NCBI GenBank assembly: GCA_902772605.1
Contig: CACYBG010000369.1
Location: 1 to 6,651, forward strand
DNA length: 6,651 nucleotides
Direction of reading: 5' to 3'
DNA from: an uncultured Spirochaetaceae bacterium
GTDB taxonomy: Bacteria > Spirochaetota > Spirochaetia > Treponematales > Treponemataceae
Part shown: positions 1-5,907 of the stretch, one piece after another
Layout of the letters: every line of letters starts with the position of its first letter
Position numbering within the stretch: the stretch's first letter is position 1
The notes under the pieces: model-generated
Database searches by the model: none
Seen by the model: only the letters and a program-made list of their open reading frames with translations
Told to the model about the DNA's origin: nothing
Position numbers and translations under genes: made by a program

Positions 1-362
1 AGTGCGGAACATGTCCTGGCCGCTGCATAAGTGACGAATGACAGTTCCGTTTCTCCAAGTTCCTTTGAAAAATCCAGGTCGAAAAGTGCCTTTAATGTCC
101 GGCCTGAAAATGCGGGACCCTTGAATGAAATCGTTTCCCTTTCGCGTCTTGCTGCTGGACTCAGGTTTTCATCGTAACATTCGTTTTGATGCGTTTCCGT
201 AAATTTCCATGGTGAAAATTTCCAGTCGGTGGATGTCTTTTCTGCAAGCCAACCGTTTTCGCCAAGCCTGTCTGCAAGCCTTGATTTGGCAAAAAAATCA
301 GGGGACAGGGAAGTGTCAAGAAAAAGAGTTTTGTTTTCGGAAAATACTAACAGTCTGTTCAT
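1..362 (-). CDS. Hypothetical protein, N-terminal part (runs off left edge)
   Basis: An open frame of 120 codons begins at the ATG at 362-360 and continues past the window's left edge, so the C-terminus is missing. The protein starts MNRLLVFSENKTLFLD, is rich in charged and aromatic residues, and later contains GPAFSGRTLKALFDLDFS. I see no signal peptide, membrane segment or family motif that I recognise. The gene lies downstream of hflC on the same strand after a 109-bp gap, so it could be co-transcribed with it. No Shine-Dalgarno site precedes this ATG, and the frame stays open for about 22 codons upstream without an ATG, GTG or TTG start, so the true start is uncertain. Codon choice resembles the neighbouring minus-strand genes. 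The length of the stop-free frame is the main support. The overlapping plus-strand ORF at 229-429 is weaker. Confidence 0.55.
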   Translation of the reverse strand, partial: MNRLLVFSENKTLFLDTSLSPDFFAKSRLADRLGENGWLAEKTSTDWKFSPWKFTETHQNECYDENLSPAARRERETISFKGPAFSGRTLKALFDLDFSKELGETELSFVTYAAARTCSA

Positions 363-471
363 ATTAAAATCTGAAAATGCAGTTAAAGGGAATCCCTGGA
401 AAATTTCATGCCGGGAATTCCCTTTTTGAATTTAAGAGTCTCGACGCTGCATCGGCAAAATCGAGATTTCC

Positions 472-1470
472 TTATCTATGTCCGTTCGGTCCGTAAAGAT
501 ACTTGAAGTAATCCATTGCAGTGCTGTATGTTGCATCGAAATCGCCCATCGTGTTTTTGTAGGATTCAAGGCTCTTCCAGAACTCGTAGAACTGAGGATC
601 GTTCGTGTATGCTTCGGTGTAAATCGCTGCGGCTTCGGCATCTGCACGACCTTTTGTCTCTTCGCTGACCCTGTAGGCTTCACTTTCAATTGTGCGCCTT
701 TCGTTTTCAAGCTTACCGAGCCATTCGGCTTTTTTACCTTCACCGAGAGAGCGGTATGCCTGTGCAATCTGATTTCTTTCCTTAATCATCCTGTTGTAGA
801 CTGATTCCGTAAGTTCATCGGAATACTTTATCTGGCGCGGAACTATGTCAATCAGCTCGATTCCGTATTCTTCAAGCATCGGGCGTGCTTCCAGAACCAT
901 TTCCTCGCACAGCTTTTCGCGACCCTTGACTACGATTTCATTCTGCGTGCTGACGTTTACGAGAGCCTCGATTTCTGCACTGTCGTCTTCACTGATTTCG
1001 CTTGAACCGCTCAGGCTTTCCGTGTGGACTTCGTTTATGACGTTGCTGCTTCGGACGATTTCACTGAGCCTGTTCCTTGAAATTACTGTCCTTGTTGATG
1101 AGTCGATTATGTCGCTGAGTTTTGAATATGCACCCTCGACGGTCCTGAAAGTCTGGTAGAAGACTGCCGGATCCTTGATTCTCCAGCGGCTGGTTGAGTC
1201 CATGATTATGTACTGCTTTTCCTTTGTCGGAATCCTTGCATCGTCACCGTTGAGCGAAAGAATCTTTGACGGATATTTCGTAACCGTATCGATGAACGGA
1301 ACCTTTACGTAAAGTCCGGCCTCCGTCCTTGATGCATTGATTGAACCGAGCCTTGTAACTACGGCCTGTTCACCTTCGTTGATGATGTAGAACGGACCTG
1401 CCGCAAGAAAAACGATTACTGCGGCTATTATGAGTCCGATTATAAGGTATGCTTTTGTTGCTTTTTTCAT
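472..1470 (-). CDS. hflC: HflC, SPFH/band-7 regulator of the FtsH protease
   Basis: HflC is the partner of HflK in the membrane-anchored HflKC complex that encloses and modulates the AAA protease FtsH (known from E. coli). The 332-residue length is almost the same as E. coli HflC (about 334). A single N-terminal membrane anchor lies at roughly residues 7-28. The SPFH/band-7 domain starts at about 29, with NEGEQAVVTRLG (31-42), AGLYVKVPFID (51-61) and the block SRWRIKDP (94-101). An acidic, Ser-rich insertion at about 152-170 lies where E. coli HflC also has one. The segment SVYNRMIKERNQIAQAYRS (223-241) leads into a helical Glu/Ala-rich region (244-290). The end, DYFKYLYGP, matches the family's usual tail. 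The start is supported by GGGAGA at 1483-1478, 7 nt before the ATG. The gene follows hflK after 129 bp, a wider gap than the near-contiguous E. coli pair, with no convincing promoter inside it. It is probably transcribed from the hflK promoter. Confidence 0.95.
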   Translation of the reverse strand: MKKATKAYLIIGLIIAAVIVFLAAGPFYIINEGEQAVVTRLGSINASRTEAGLYVKVPFIDTVTKYPSKILSLNGDDARIPTKEKQYIIMDSTSRWRIKDPAVFYQTFRTVEGAYSKLSDIIDSSTRTVISRNRLSEIVRSSNVINEVHTESLSGSSEISEDDSAEIEALVNVSTQNEIVVKGREKLCEEMVLEARPMLEEYGIELIDIVPRQIKYSDELTESVYNRMIKERNQIAQAYRSLGEGKKAEWLGKLENERRTIESEAYRVSEETKGRADAEAAAIYTEAYTNDPQFYEFWKSLESYKNTMGDFDATYSTAMDYFKYLYGPNGHR

Positions 1471-1599
1471 TTTTTAGTCTCCCGTAAAAATCCGGAATGT
1501 CCATGCATGCCGTTGATTTTTTTACTGTTCCATAATCAGCTTTAATTTCCATAAAGACTGCAATTTTTGACAGTCGCCCGTCAGCTGAATCAGCTTGCG

Positions 1600-2565
1600 T
1601 TACTGGGCAAGGTTCTTGATTGGAAGCATGTTGTCCAGATCGCTGTCGATGAGCGTCGGCTTCTTATCCTTTGACTGCTGATTGAATACCTCTTCCATCG
1701 TTTCAAGGTAAAGCCTCTGTCTGGTTACTGCAGGAGCCTTCTTGTATTCCTCGTAGACGGAATTGAATCTGGCAACGTCACCCTTTGCCTTGTTTACGCG
1801 TTCCGATGCATAACCTTCTGCAATCTGAATCTCCCTGTCGGCTTCACCCTGAGCCTTTGGAATTTCCGAATTGTAGCTTTCCTTACCTTCGTTTATGAAC
1901 CTGTTCATGTCCTGAATGGCCTTGTTGACATCCTCAAACGCTTCCTGAACGCCCATCGGAGGAACGATGTTCTGGAGCCTTACTGCAACGACGTTGATTC
2001 CCATGTTGAGTTTCTTGAACTGCTCGTTCATGCTGTCAACCGCAAGGTTTTCGATGTTCGTCCTTTCGTTTCCCATGATTTCAAGGATGGCACGGTCACC
2101 GACAAGCGTATTGATTGCGGAACGGCTTATGTCGCGGATGGTATTCGTCCTTTCTTCAACTGAAAAAAGCCATGCCTTCGGATCCGTAATCCTGTACTGG
2201 ATTATCCACTCGACATCGACAATGTTCAAATCTCCCGTAAGCATGGTTGATTCGCTTGTGATTCCGTTCTGATACTGATTTGTAACGCCGGAATTGGACG
2301 TGCGGAAACCGAACTGTTCCGTCTTTACGACCTTGTTTCCATCAACTATATATTTCTTGTCGATTCCGAACGGAAGCTTTATGTGGAGTCCCGGACCCAG
2401 AGTCTTGTTATAGGCTCCCAGTCTCGTTATGACGGCCTGCTCGGATTCATCGACTACGAATAGACTTGATACGACCAGTGAAACGGCCAGAACTATAAGG
2501 AGTATCGTTATAATTCCGGACGGCTTGAAAAGCTTTTTTGCAAATTCCTTTGACTTTTCTGACAT
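1600..2565 (-). CDS. hflK: HflK, SPFH/band-7 regulator of the FtsH protease
   Basis: HflK is the first gene of the hflK-hflC pair, and its product assembles with HflC around FtsH at the inner membrane (role known from E. coli). The protein has 321 residues with one membrane segment at about 17-37, followed directly by the SPFH domain starting VDESEQAVITRLGAY (38-52). The signature MLTGDLNIVDVEWIIQYRI (108-126) is typical of HflK. INTLVGDRAILEIM (151-164) and VAVRLQNIVPP (193-203) follow. A long helical region covers about 205-300. E. coli HflK is longer (about 419 residues) because of a Gly/Pro-rich cytosolic N-terminal extension; this protein lacks it and has only about 16 residues before the membrane segment. 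The start is fixed by AGGAGG, 5 nt before the ATG. A short AGCTG-ATT-CAGCT hairpin lies just after the stop in the gap to hflC, but it has no T-run and does not look like a terminator. Confidence 0.95.
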   Translation of the reverse strand: MSEKSKEFAKKLFKPSGIITILLIVLAVSLVVSSLFVVDESEQAVITRLGAYNKTLGPGLHIKLPFGIDKKYIVDGNKVVKTEQFGFRTSNSGVTNQYQNGITSESTMLTGDLNIVDVEWIIQYRITDPKAWLFSVEERTNTIRDISRSAINTLVGDRAILEIMGNERTNIENLAVDSMNEQFKKLNMGINVVAVRLQNIVPPMGVQEAFEDVNKAIQDMNRFINEGKESYNSEIPKAQGEADREIQIAEGYASERVNKAKGDVARFNSVYEEYKKAPAVTRQRLYLETMEEVFNQQSKDKKPTLIDSDLDNMLPIKNLAQ

Positions 2566-2570
2566 GAAAC

Positions 2571-2576
2571 CCTCCT
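2571..2576 (-). promoter_or_regulatory. Ribosome binding site of hflK
   Basis: Perfect AGGAGG on the minus strand, 5 nt before the hflK ATG. It confirms the start. It also contrasts with uup upstream, which has no such site. Confidence 0.85.
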
Positions 2577-2629
2577 GAGGTTTTTATATAGGTACTTCTA
2601 AAAAAATTCAGTTTTAAGAAATGACCCAT

Positions 2630-2659
2630 ATTATAGTAGGGAAATCAAGCTTAATTGAA
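2630..2659 (-). promoter_or_regulatory. Candidate sigma-70 promoter for hflK-hflC
   Basis: On the minus strand a perfect TATAAT (2635-2630) lies 18 bp from a weak -35 box TTCAAT (2659-2654). Transcription would start near 2623, giving a leader of about 58 nt that includes the AGGAGG site of hflK. The -10 box is convincing and the -35 is poor. It lies in the gap between the uup stop and hflK, which suggests hflKC can be transcribed independently of uup. Confidence 0.5.
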
Positions 2660-2743
2660 TCTTCTCGTTTCCCTTAATTAGAAGTTACAGATTTTTGCAC
2701 CTAAAAACAAGGGTAAAATCAAAAAAAATGGCTTGGTCAATCA

Positions 2744-4657
2744 TCATACCTGAAGCTCCTCCCATCTGGCATAGGCTGCTTCCAAGCGTTCCGATATGGC
2801 CTTGTATCGTTCGCCCGCCTTGGATGAAACTGCATAATCTGCGGATGACATGTCGTTTTCAAGGGAGTGCTGCTCATCTTCAAGGCTCATGATTTCCGCT
2901 TCCAGATTTTCAAGCTCCTTTTTCTGTGCGAAAGTCAGTTTCTTGGGACCGTCATTCTTTTTTTCTTCCTTTTTAATGGCTTTTGCACTTTCGATTTTCT
3001 TCGCCCTTTGAATCTCCTCTTCTTCCTTTTGACGTTCCTGCCTGAGCTCGATGTATTCGCTGCATTTTCCGACGAATCCAGATACCGCACCGTTATCTTC
3101 AAGTATGAACAGCGTGTCCGCAACCTTGTCCATGAAATATCTGTCGTGGCTTACAACCAGAAGGCATCCCTTGAATCCCATCAGGAAATTTTCCAGTATG
3201 TTCATGGTAAAGATGTCGAAATCATTTGTCGGCTCATCCAAAATCAGGAAATTCGGGTTCGACAACAGGAGCCTGACCAAAAAAAGCCTTTTACGTTCAC
3301 CGCCGCTCAAGGTCCCGACTGGTGAATGCAGGATTTTTCCCTCGAAACCGAACTGCTCAAGAAACTGACCTGCGCTTAATGTCGTACCGTCGTTCATCTT
3401 CATGATTTCTGCAGCTTCCTTGACGTATTCAAGCACCGATATTTCAGTGTCCTTAAATACCGGATTCTGCCTGTAATAAGCGAAGACCGTATTTTCACCG
3501 ACAACTATGCTTCCGCTGTCCGGGCTGATTTCACCGGTTATTATGTTCAGAAGAGTCGATTTTCCCGAACCGTTGTCGCCGAATATTCCGATTTTTTCAC
3601 CCTTGTTGAATGTATAGCTGAAATCCTTAAGGACAGGACATGAATCGTTTCCGTTGAGTTTTGCATGCCCCTTCGGAAAATTCTTGCTGATTCCGTGGAG
3701 CTCAAGTATTTTTCCGCCCAATCGTCTGCCTGCGACTTCAAAAGTAAAGCCCTTGTCCGCCTGAAATTTTTCCCTGTTGATGAGTGCTTCATCCCTCTGA
3801 ATCCTTGCCTTTGCCTTCGTACCCCTTGCACATGGACCCCGCATGAGCCAGTCGCGTTCAACCCTCAGGACCGATTCAATCCTGCGCTCCGTGTTTTCTT
3901 CGATTTCGGCTTCCGTTGTTTTCTTTTCCAGATAGGTCGAATAGTTTCCGACGTAGAGCTTTATCCTGTTGCGTGCAAGTTCATAGATGTTGTTGCAGAC
4001 TGCATCCAGAAAGTATCGGTCGTGGGTAACCATGAGGACCGTGCGTTTAGTTTCTGCAAGATAGTTCTGGAGCCATACGATTGTGGTCATGTCCAGATGG
4101 TTTGTCGGTTCGTCCAGAAGAAGGAGTTTCGTATCCTCGACAAGAACCTGAGCAAGGGCGACCTTCTTTATCATTCCGCCGGACAGTTCTCCCATTTTCC
4201 TTTCCATGTCCGTGATTCCAAGCACAGTCAGAATTGAACGCACCTGTGATTCATAATTCCATAAATCGCCCTTTTCCATCTGCAGCGTAACTTCATCGAA
4301 ATCCTTCTGCACCGATGATGAAAGACCTGATTCCATCTGTGAACAGATTTCCTCGTAGCGTCTGATTGTTTCAAGCTTCGGCGAATTTGATTTGAATATG
4401 TGACGGCGGATGGTATCCTCACTGTTGAAAATCGGATTCTGAGCCAGAAAAGACACTCCCGCATTTTTGTTGATTGTAATTTCACCTTCATCCGGTTGAA
4501 GAAGCCCCGCCACGGTTGCAAGCAGAGTTGATTTACCGCCTCCGTTCCTACCGATAAGAGCCGCCTTGTCGCCCTCGTTCAATCCAAAGGTGACGCCAGT
4601 AAACAAAGGTTTTTCCCGCCCGATCTTAGACAGGTTGCTGATGGATAAAATGTTCAT
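2744..4657 (-). CDS. uup: ABC-F family ATPase, Uup type
   Basis: This is a soluble, duplicated ABC ATPase of the ABC-F group, whose members act on ribosomes rather than in transport. Uup has been linked to ribosome function and to DNA branched-intermediate metabolism. First domain: Walker A GRNGGGKST (36-44), signature LSGG (158-161), Walker B with LLLLDEPTNHLD (178-189), switch His 212. Second domain: Walker A GDNGSGKST (360-368), LSGG (450-453), LILDEPTNDFD (471-481), His 504. No transmembrane helices are present. The linker between the domains (about 240-312) carries RGPCARGTKAKARIQR, characteristic of Uup. The second Walker B region DEPTNDFD also fits Uup rather than EttA. The C-terminus (about 540-637) is a Lys/Glu-rich coiled coil, as in Uup, which in E. 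coli binds DNA. The 637-residue length is close to E. coli Uup (about 635). The start MNILSISNLSKI is the canonical ABC-F start, yet no Shine-Dalgarno site precedes it. The gene ends 178 bp before hflK. Confidence 0.9.
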   Translation of the reverse strand: MNILSISNLSKIGREKPLFTGVTFGLNEGDKAALIGRNGGGKSTLLATVAGLLQPDEGEITINKNAGVSFLAQNPIFNSEDTIRRHIFKSNSPKLETIRRYEEICSQMESGLSSSVQKDFDEVTLQMEKGDLWNYESQVRSILTVLGITDMERKMGELSGGMIKKVALAQVLVEDTKLLLLDEPTNHLDMTTIVWLQNYLAETKRTVLMVTHDRYFLDAVCNNIYELARNRIKLYVGNYSTYLEKKTTEAEIEENTERRIESVLRVERDWLMRGPCARGTKAKARIQRDEALINREKFQADKGFTFEVAGRRLGGKILELHGISKNFPKGHAKLNGNDSCPVLKDFSYTFNKGEKIGIFGDNGSGKSTLLNIITGEISPDSGSIVVGENTVFAYYRQNPVFKDTEISVLEYVKEAAEIMKMNDGTTLSAGQFLEQFGFEGKILHSPVGTLSGGERKRLFLVRLLLSNPNFLILDEPTNDFDIFTMNILENFLMGFKGCLLVVSHDRYFMDKVADTLFILEDNGAVSGFVGKCSEYIELRQERQKEEEEIQRAKKIESAKAIKKEEKKNDGPKKLTFAQKKELENLEAEIMSLEDEQHSLENDMSSADYAVSSKAGERYKAISERLEAAYARWEELQV

Positions 4658-4664
4658 GGAAAAG

Positions 4665-4693
4665 ATTTTACCAGAGATTCACAAAAGTTGAAA
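4665..4693 (-). promoter_or_regulatory. Extended -10 promoter of uup, giving a leaderless mRNA
   Basis: On the minus strand, TGGTAAAAT (4673-4665) is an extended -10 element (TGn plus TAAAAT). A weak -35 box TTTCAA (4693-4688) lies 17 bp upstream. Only 7 nt separate the -10 box from the uup ATG, so transcription should start at or one base before the start codon. The sequence just before the ATG is pyrimidine-rich and has no Shine-Dalgarno site, which agrees with leaderless translation. Confidence 0.55.
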
Positions 4694-4700
4694 GTTGTTG

Positions 4701-4729
4701 ATGATTGAAGGGGAATGATTGAGGGAGGA
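4701..4729 (+). repeat. Purine-rich 14-bp imperfect tandem repeat
   Basis: ATGATTGA occurs at 4701-4708 and again at 4715-4722. Each copy is followed by a G-rich run (AGGGG, GGGAGG), giving two imperfect 14-bp units. The second unit merges into the strong ribosome-binding-like sequence at 4723-4731. It lies between the divergent uup and cassette promoters. Function is unknown. Confidence 0.5.
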
Positions 4730-4735
4730 GGATGA

Positions 4736-4768
4736 ATGTTTTACGCGGATACAGATAAACCACTGTGA
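4736..4768 (+). CDS. Possible 10-codon leader peptide or gene remnant
   Basis: A purine tract containing AGGAGG (4726-4731) and GGGAGG (4723-4728) stands 4-7 nt before an ATG that opens the short frame MFYADTDKPL, ending at TGA 4766-4768. The ribosome binding site is among the best in the window, which is odd for such a short frame. It ends inside the candidate -35 region of the rightward promoter, so the two are not obviously one unit. It may be a leader peptide, or the 5' stub of a gene whose body was displaced when the cassettes arrived. It may also be a chance product of the repeat tract. I see no clear promoter for it. Confidence 0.2.
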   Translation: MFYADTDKPL

Positions 4769-4792
4769 ATTTTGCGTGTATTATGGTATAAT
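4765..4792 (+). promoter_or_regulatory. Extended -10 promoter reading into the cassettes
   Basis: TGGTATAAT (4784-4792) is an extended -10 element with a perfect TATAAT. The -35 region is weak (GTGAAT at 4765-4770, 16 bp spacer), which TGn can compensate for. Transcription would start near 4799, about 68 bp before the cassette boundary at 4866/4867, and read into the lipoprotein gene. Because it lies outside the cassette, it plays the part that Pc plays in integrons: driving otherwise promoterless cassette genes. Confidence 0.6.
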
Positions 4793-4810
4793 GCGAATCC
4801 AGAAGATTTA

Positions 4811-4835
4811 TGCACCGACATTTTTTTTCGGTGTA
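4811..4835 (+). repeat. Inverted repeat with T-rich loop
   Basis: TGCACCGA (4811-4818) can pair with TCGGTGTA (4828-4835) over 8 bp with one G-T wobble. The 9-base loop contains seven of the eight T residues in the tract. It lies in the 5' leader between the candidate promoter and the cassette boundary. The T tract is in the loop and not after the stem, so it is not a standard intrinsic terminator. It could be a regulatory leader structure or part of the site into which the cassette inserted. Confidence 0.4.
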
Positions 4836-4865
4836 AGATGATTACTGTGGATATGGGGAATGTTT

Positions 4866-4872
4866 GTTATAC
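4866..4872 (+). other. Left cassette junction, core recombination site
   Basis: GTTATAC fits the integron core site GTTRRRY apart from one position and is identical in inverse form to GTATAAC at 5801-5807. Crossover occurs between G4866 and T4867. The sequence to its left lacks the L' box and hairpin of an attC, so the recombination partner was probably attI or a secondary genomic site. Confidence 0.7.
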
Positions 4873-4875
4873 GGA

Positions 4876-4894
4876 CGCCCGCACTGGGGCGCTT
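4876..4894 (+). repeat. Cassette leader hairpin, copy 1 (loop GCACTG)
   Basis: CGCCC (4876-4880) pairs with GGGCG (4887-4891) around the six-base loop GCACTG (4881-4886), followed by a shared GCTT (4891-4894, the G also closing the stem). The matching element in cassette 2 (5871-5887) has the same loop and the same trailing GCTT at the same spacing but a different paired stem. It sits 3 nt after the core site and just before the ribosome binding site, so it would be in the mRNA leader. Function is unknown. Confidence 0.55.
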
Positions 4895-4896
4895 TT

Positions 4897-4903
4897 GGAG
4901 GAG
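4897..4903 (+). promoter_or_regulatory. Ribosome binding site of the cassette 1 gene
   Basis: GGAGGAG lies 4 nt before the ATG at 4908. It decides the start: the frame is open back to an ATG at 4860, but that start has no ribosome binding site, lies outside the cassette, and would bury the lipoprotein signal peptide. Confidence 0.85.
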
Positions 4904-4907
4904 AAAA

Positions 4908-5798
4908 ATGAAAAAAAATTTATTTCTATTATTATTTTGCATTTTACTTTTCTCTGCTTGTAATAAAAAAGTTGAAGAAAAATTTAATAATCAAAACATT
5001 GATAAAAAATATGTCCAAAGATGGACTATACCAGATACAGAATCAGAATTAAAAATAAAAGAAGATGGTACATATTTATATGGACACCCTATGTGGGATG
5101 GCCCATTTGCTTTTGGAAAATGTTTAATGAAAGACGGAAAACTCAAAGTTTTATATCCGGATTCAATTGATATAAATGAAAATAATGATAGTTATAAAAA
5201 ACATGATTTGGAAGTCCTATTTCAAAATAAAGATTCGATTTTCTTAGAATATGATTCAGAATATCTTGATTTTAATACAATCGGTTGTCTTCGTAGAGAG
5301 GATATGATTATTACAACTTTTTATGGAGAAGAAAGTCCTGCAAATAAAATCTATACAAGAAACGGAATAAAAGTTAAAAAGCTCCCAAAATATTCCTTTA
5401 TAATATCTTCAGAAAACATGAAATTAAGGGATAATCCTACGATGGAATCAAATGTAATGACATTCTGTCATGGATGGCAATATAGGAATTTTCCTTACGA
5501 TTGTGTAAATGGTAATGTTTTATGGTTAAAAAAAGATACAAATTTGCTGTTCAAGGGATATCCTGTCGAGACAATTGCTTCTACAGAAATAGAAACAGAA
5601 ATAGATGGTATATCTGCTCCATGGTATTTAATTCTTGATTCCGGTGGTGAAGAAGATTTCACCCATGAATTTTGGGTATGGGGAGGATACGCAGAACTTA
5701 TACAAGGTGATTCATATCATTATGAGTCATCTGTTGAAGATAAAAGTGCATTTATCAATGCTTGTATTGAGCATGGAATAATAAAAATCGAAAAATAA
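4908..5798 (+). CDS. Exported lipoprotein with SH3-like domain, cassette gene
   Basis: The product is 296 residues long. It begins MKKNLFLLLFCILLF followed by the lipobox-like FSAC, with Cys 18 as the predicted lipidated residue. Spirochaetal lipoboxes are often relaxed in this way, so the protein is expected in the cell envelope on the periplasmic or outer face. Residues 19-160 form a beta-rich region with no motif I recognise. Residues about 165-265 look like a bacterial SH3 (SH3b-type) domain: SSENMKLRDNPTMESNV (167-183), a central strand YPVETIASTEIETEIDG (218-234) followed by PWYLIL (238-243), and a closing FWVWGGYAELI (255-265). Such domains in treponemal lipoproteins usually mediate binding to peptidoglycan or other ligands, but the ligand here is unknown. 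The stop lies 2 nt before the attC, tight packing typical of integron cassettes. Expression probably comes from the upstream promoter at 4765-4792. Coding sequence is strongly AT-rich. No catalytic residues are evident. Confidence 0.85.
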   Translation: MKKNLFLLLFCILLFSACNKKVEEKFNNQNIDKKYVQRWTIPDTESELKIKEDGTYLYGHPMWDGPFAFGKCLMKDGKLKVLYPDSIDINENNDSYKKHDLEVLFQNKDSIFLEYDSEYLDFNTIGCLRREDMIITTFYGEESPANKIYTRNGIKVKKLPKYSFIISSENMKLRDNPTMESNVMTFCHGWQYRNFPYDCVNGNVLWLKKDTNLLFKGYPVETIASTEIETEIDGISAPWYLILDSGGEEDFTHEFWVWGGYAELIQGDSYHYESSVEDKSAFINACIEHGIIKIEK

Positions 5799-5800
5799 TC

Positions 5801-5866
5801 GTATAACATGCACTTCAAATCGGATGTCGGGTCTGCGCCCGCCACCGTTTAAGTGCGTAGTTAGGT
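5801..5866 (+). other. attC recombination site (66 bp)
   Basis: The site has the full attC architecture. R'' is GTATAAC (5801-5807) and R' is GTTAGGT (5860-5866), which fits GTTRRRY exactly. The inner boxes are GCACTT (5810-5815, L'') and AAGTGC (5851-5856, L'). The stem continues with AAA/TTT and CGG/CCG, leaving C5816 and T5820 unpaired as extrahelical bases on one arm. Such bases direct the integrase to the correct strand. The top of the stem is CGGG/CCCG around a 6-base terminal loop (5832-5837). Integrases bind the folded bottom strand of such sites. In the integrated state R'' and R' pair over only 4 bases because R' belongs to the next cassette. In the circular cassette they would match over all 7. 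Confidence 0.85.
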
Positions 5867-5870
5867 TGAT

Positions 5871-5887
5871 GGCGCACTGGCCTGCTT
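5871..5887 (+). repeat. Cassette leader hairpin, copy 2 (loop GCACTG)
   Basis: GGC (5871-5873) pairs with GCC (5880-5882) around the loop GCACTG (5874-5879). GCTT (5884-5887) follows at the same distance as in cassette 1. Measured from the core site, the loop lies one base closer than in copy 1. The loop and trailing GCTT are kept while the stem bases differ but still pair. The stem here is only 3 bp, so its stability alone is not convincing; the match to copy 1 is what makes it notable. Confidence 0.45.
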
Positions 5888-5907
5888 GGCTAAAAGGAAA
5901 ATATGAA

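Larger units (their letters stand above)
4867..5860 (+). mobile_element. Integron gene cassette 1 (SH3-like lipoprotein)
   Basis: The cassette is bounded on the left by the core site GTTATAC (4866-4872), cut after G, and on the right by the core site GTTAGGT (5860-5866) of its attC. The start of the cassette (TTATAC after G) is the exact reverse complement of the inverse core GTATAAC (5801-5807) at the far end. That is what a cassette needs to regenerate a perfect attC when it circularises, so both ends belong to one 994-bp unit. It holds one gene in the usual orientation, reading towards its attC, without its own promoter. Its coding sequence is much more AT-rich than the minus-strand genes, which indicates foreign origin. 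No attC hairpin precedes the left boundary, so this is either the first cassette of an array or an insertion at a non-attC site. No integrase gene is in the window. Confidence 0.8.

Noticed and set aside
229..429. Plus-strand ORF of 66 codons
   Set aside because: It overlaps the longer minus-strand frame (1-362), has no ribosome binding site and no recognisable features.
1370..1552. Minus-strand ORF of 60 codons in the hflK-hflC gap
   Set aside because: More than half of it is out-of-frame hflC sequence and it has no ribosome binding site. I treat it as chance.
1470..1599. Separate promoter for hflC in the 129-bp gap
   Set aside because: No pair of -10 and -35 boxes at acceptable spacing was found.
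2639..2673. GGGAAA / TTTCCC inverted repeat with CTTAATT direct repeats near the hflK promoter
   Set aside because: The stem is short with a 23-base loop, and the repeats are low-complexity AT-rich sequence. It is not distinguishable from chance.
2720..2740. T8 run on the minus strand after uup as an intrinsic terminator
   Set aside because: There is a run of eight T but no convincing GC-rich stem in front of it.
432..4521. Other long open frames inside hflC, hflK and uup on either strand
   Set aside because: They are shadows of the real genes, whose family motifs are unambiguous.
4860..4907. Longer start for the lipoprotein gene
   Set aside because: It lies outside the cassette boundary, lacks a ribosome binding site and would place 16 residues before the lipoprotein signal peptide.
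5824..5907. N-terminal extension of the small exported protein, starting inside the attC
   Set aside because: It is a translation of the attC hairpin and the leader element. The start at 5908 has a ribosome binding site and yields a clean signal peptide.
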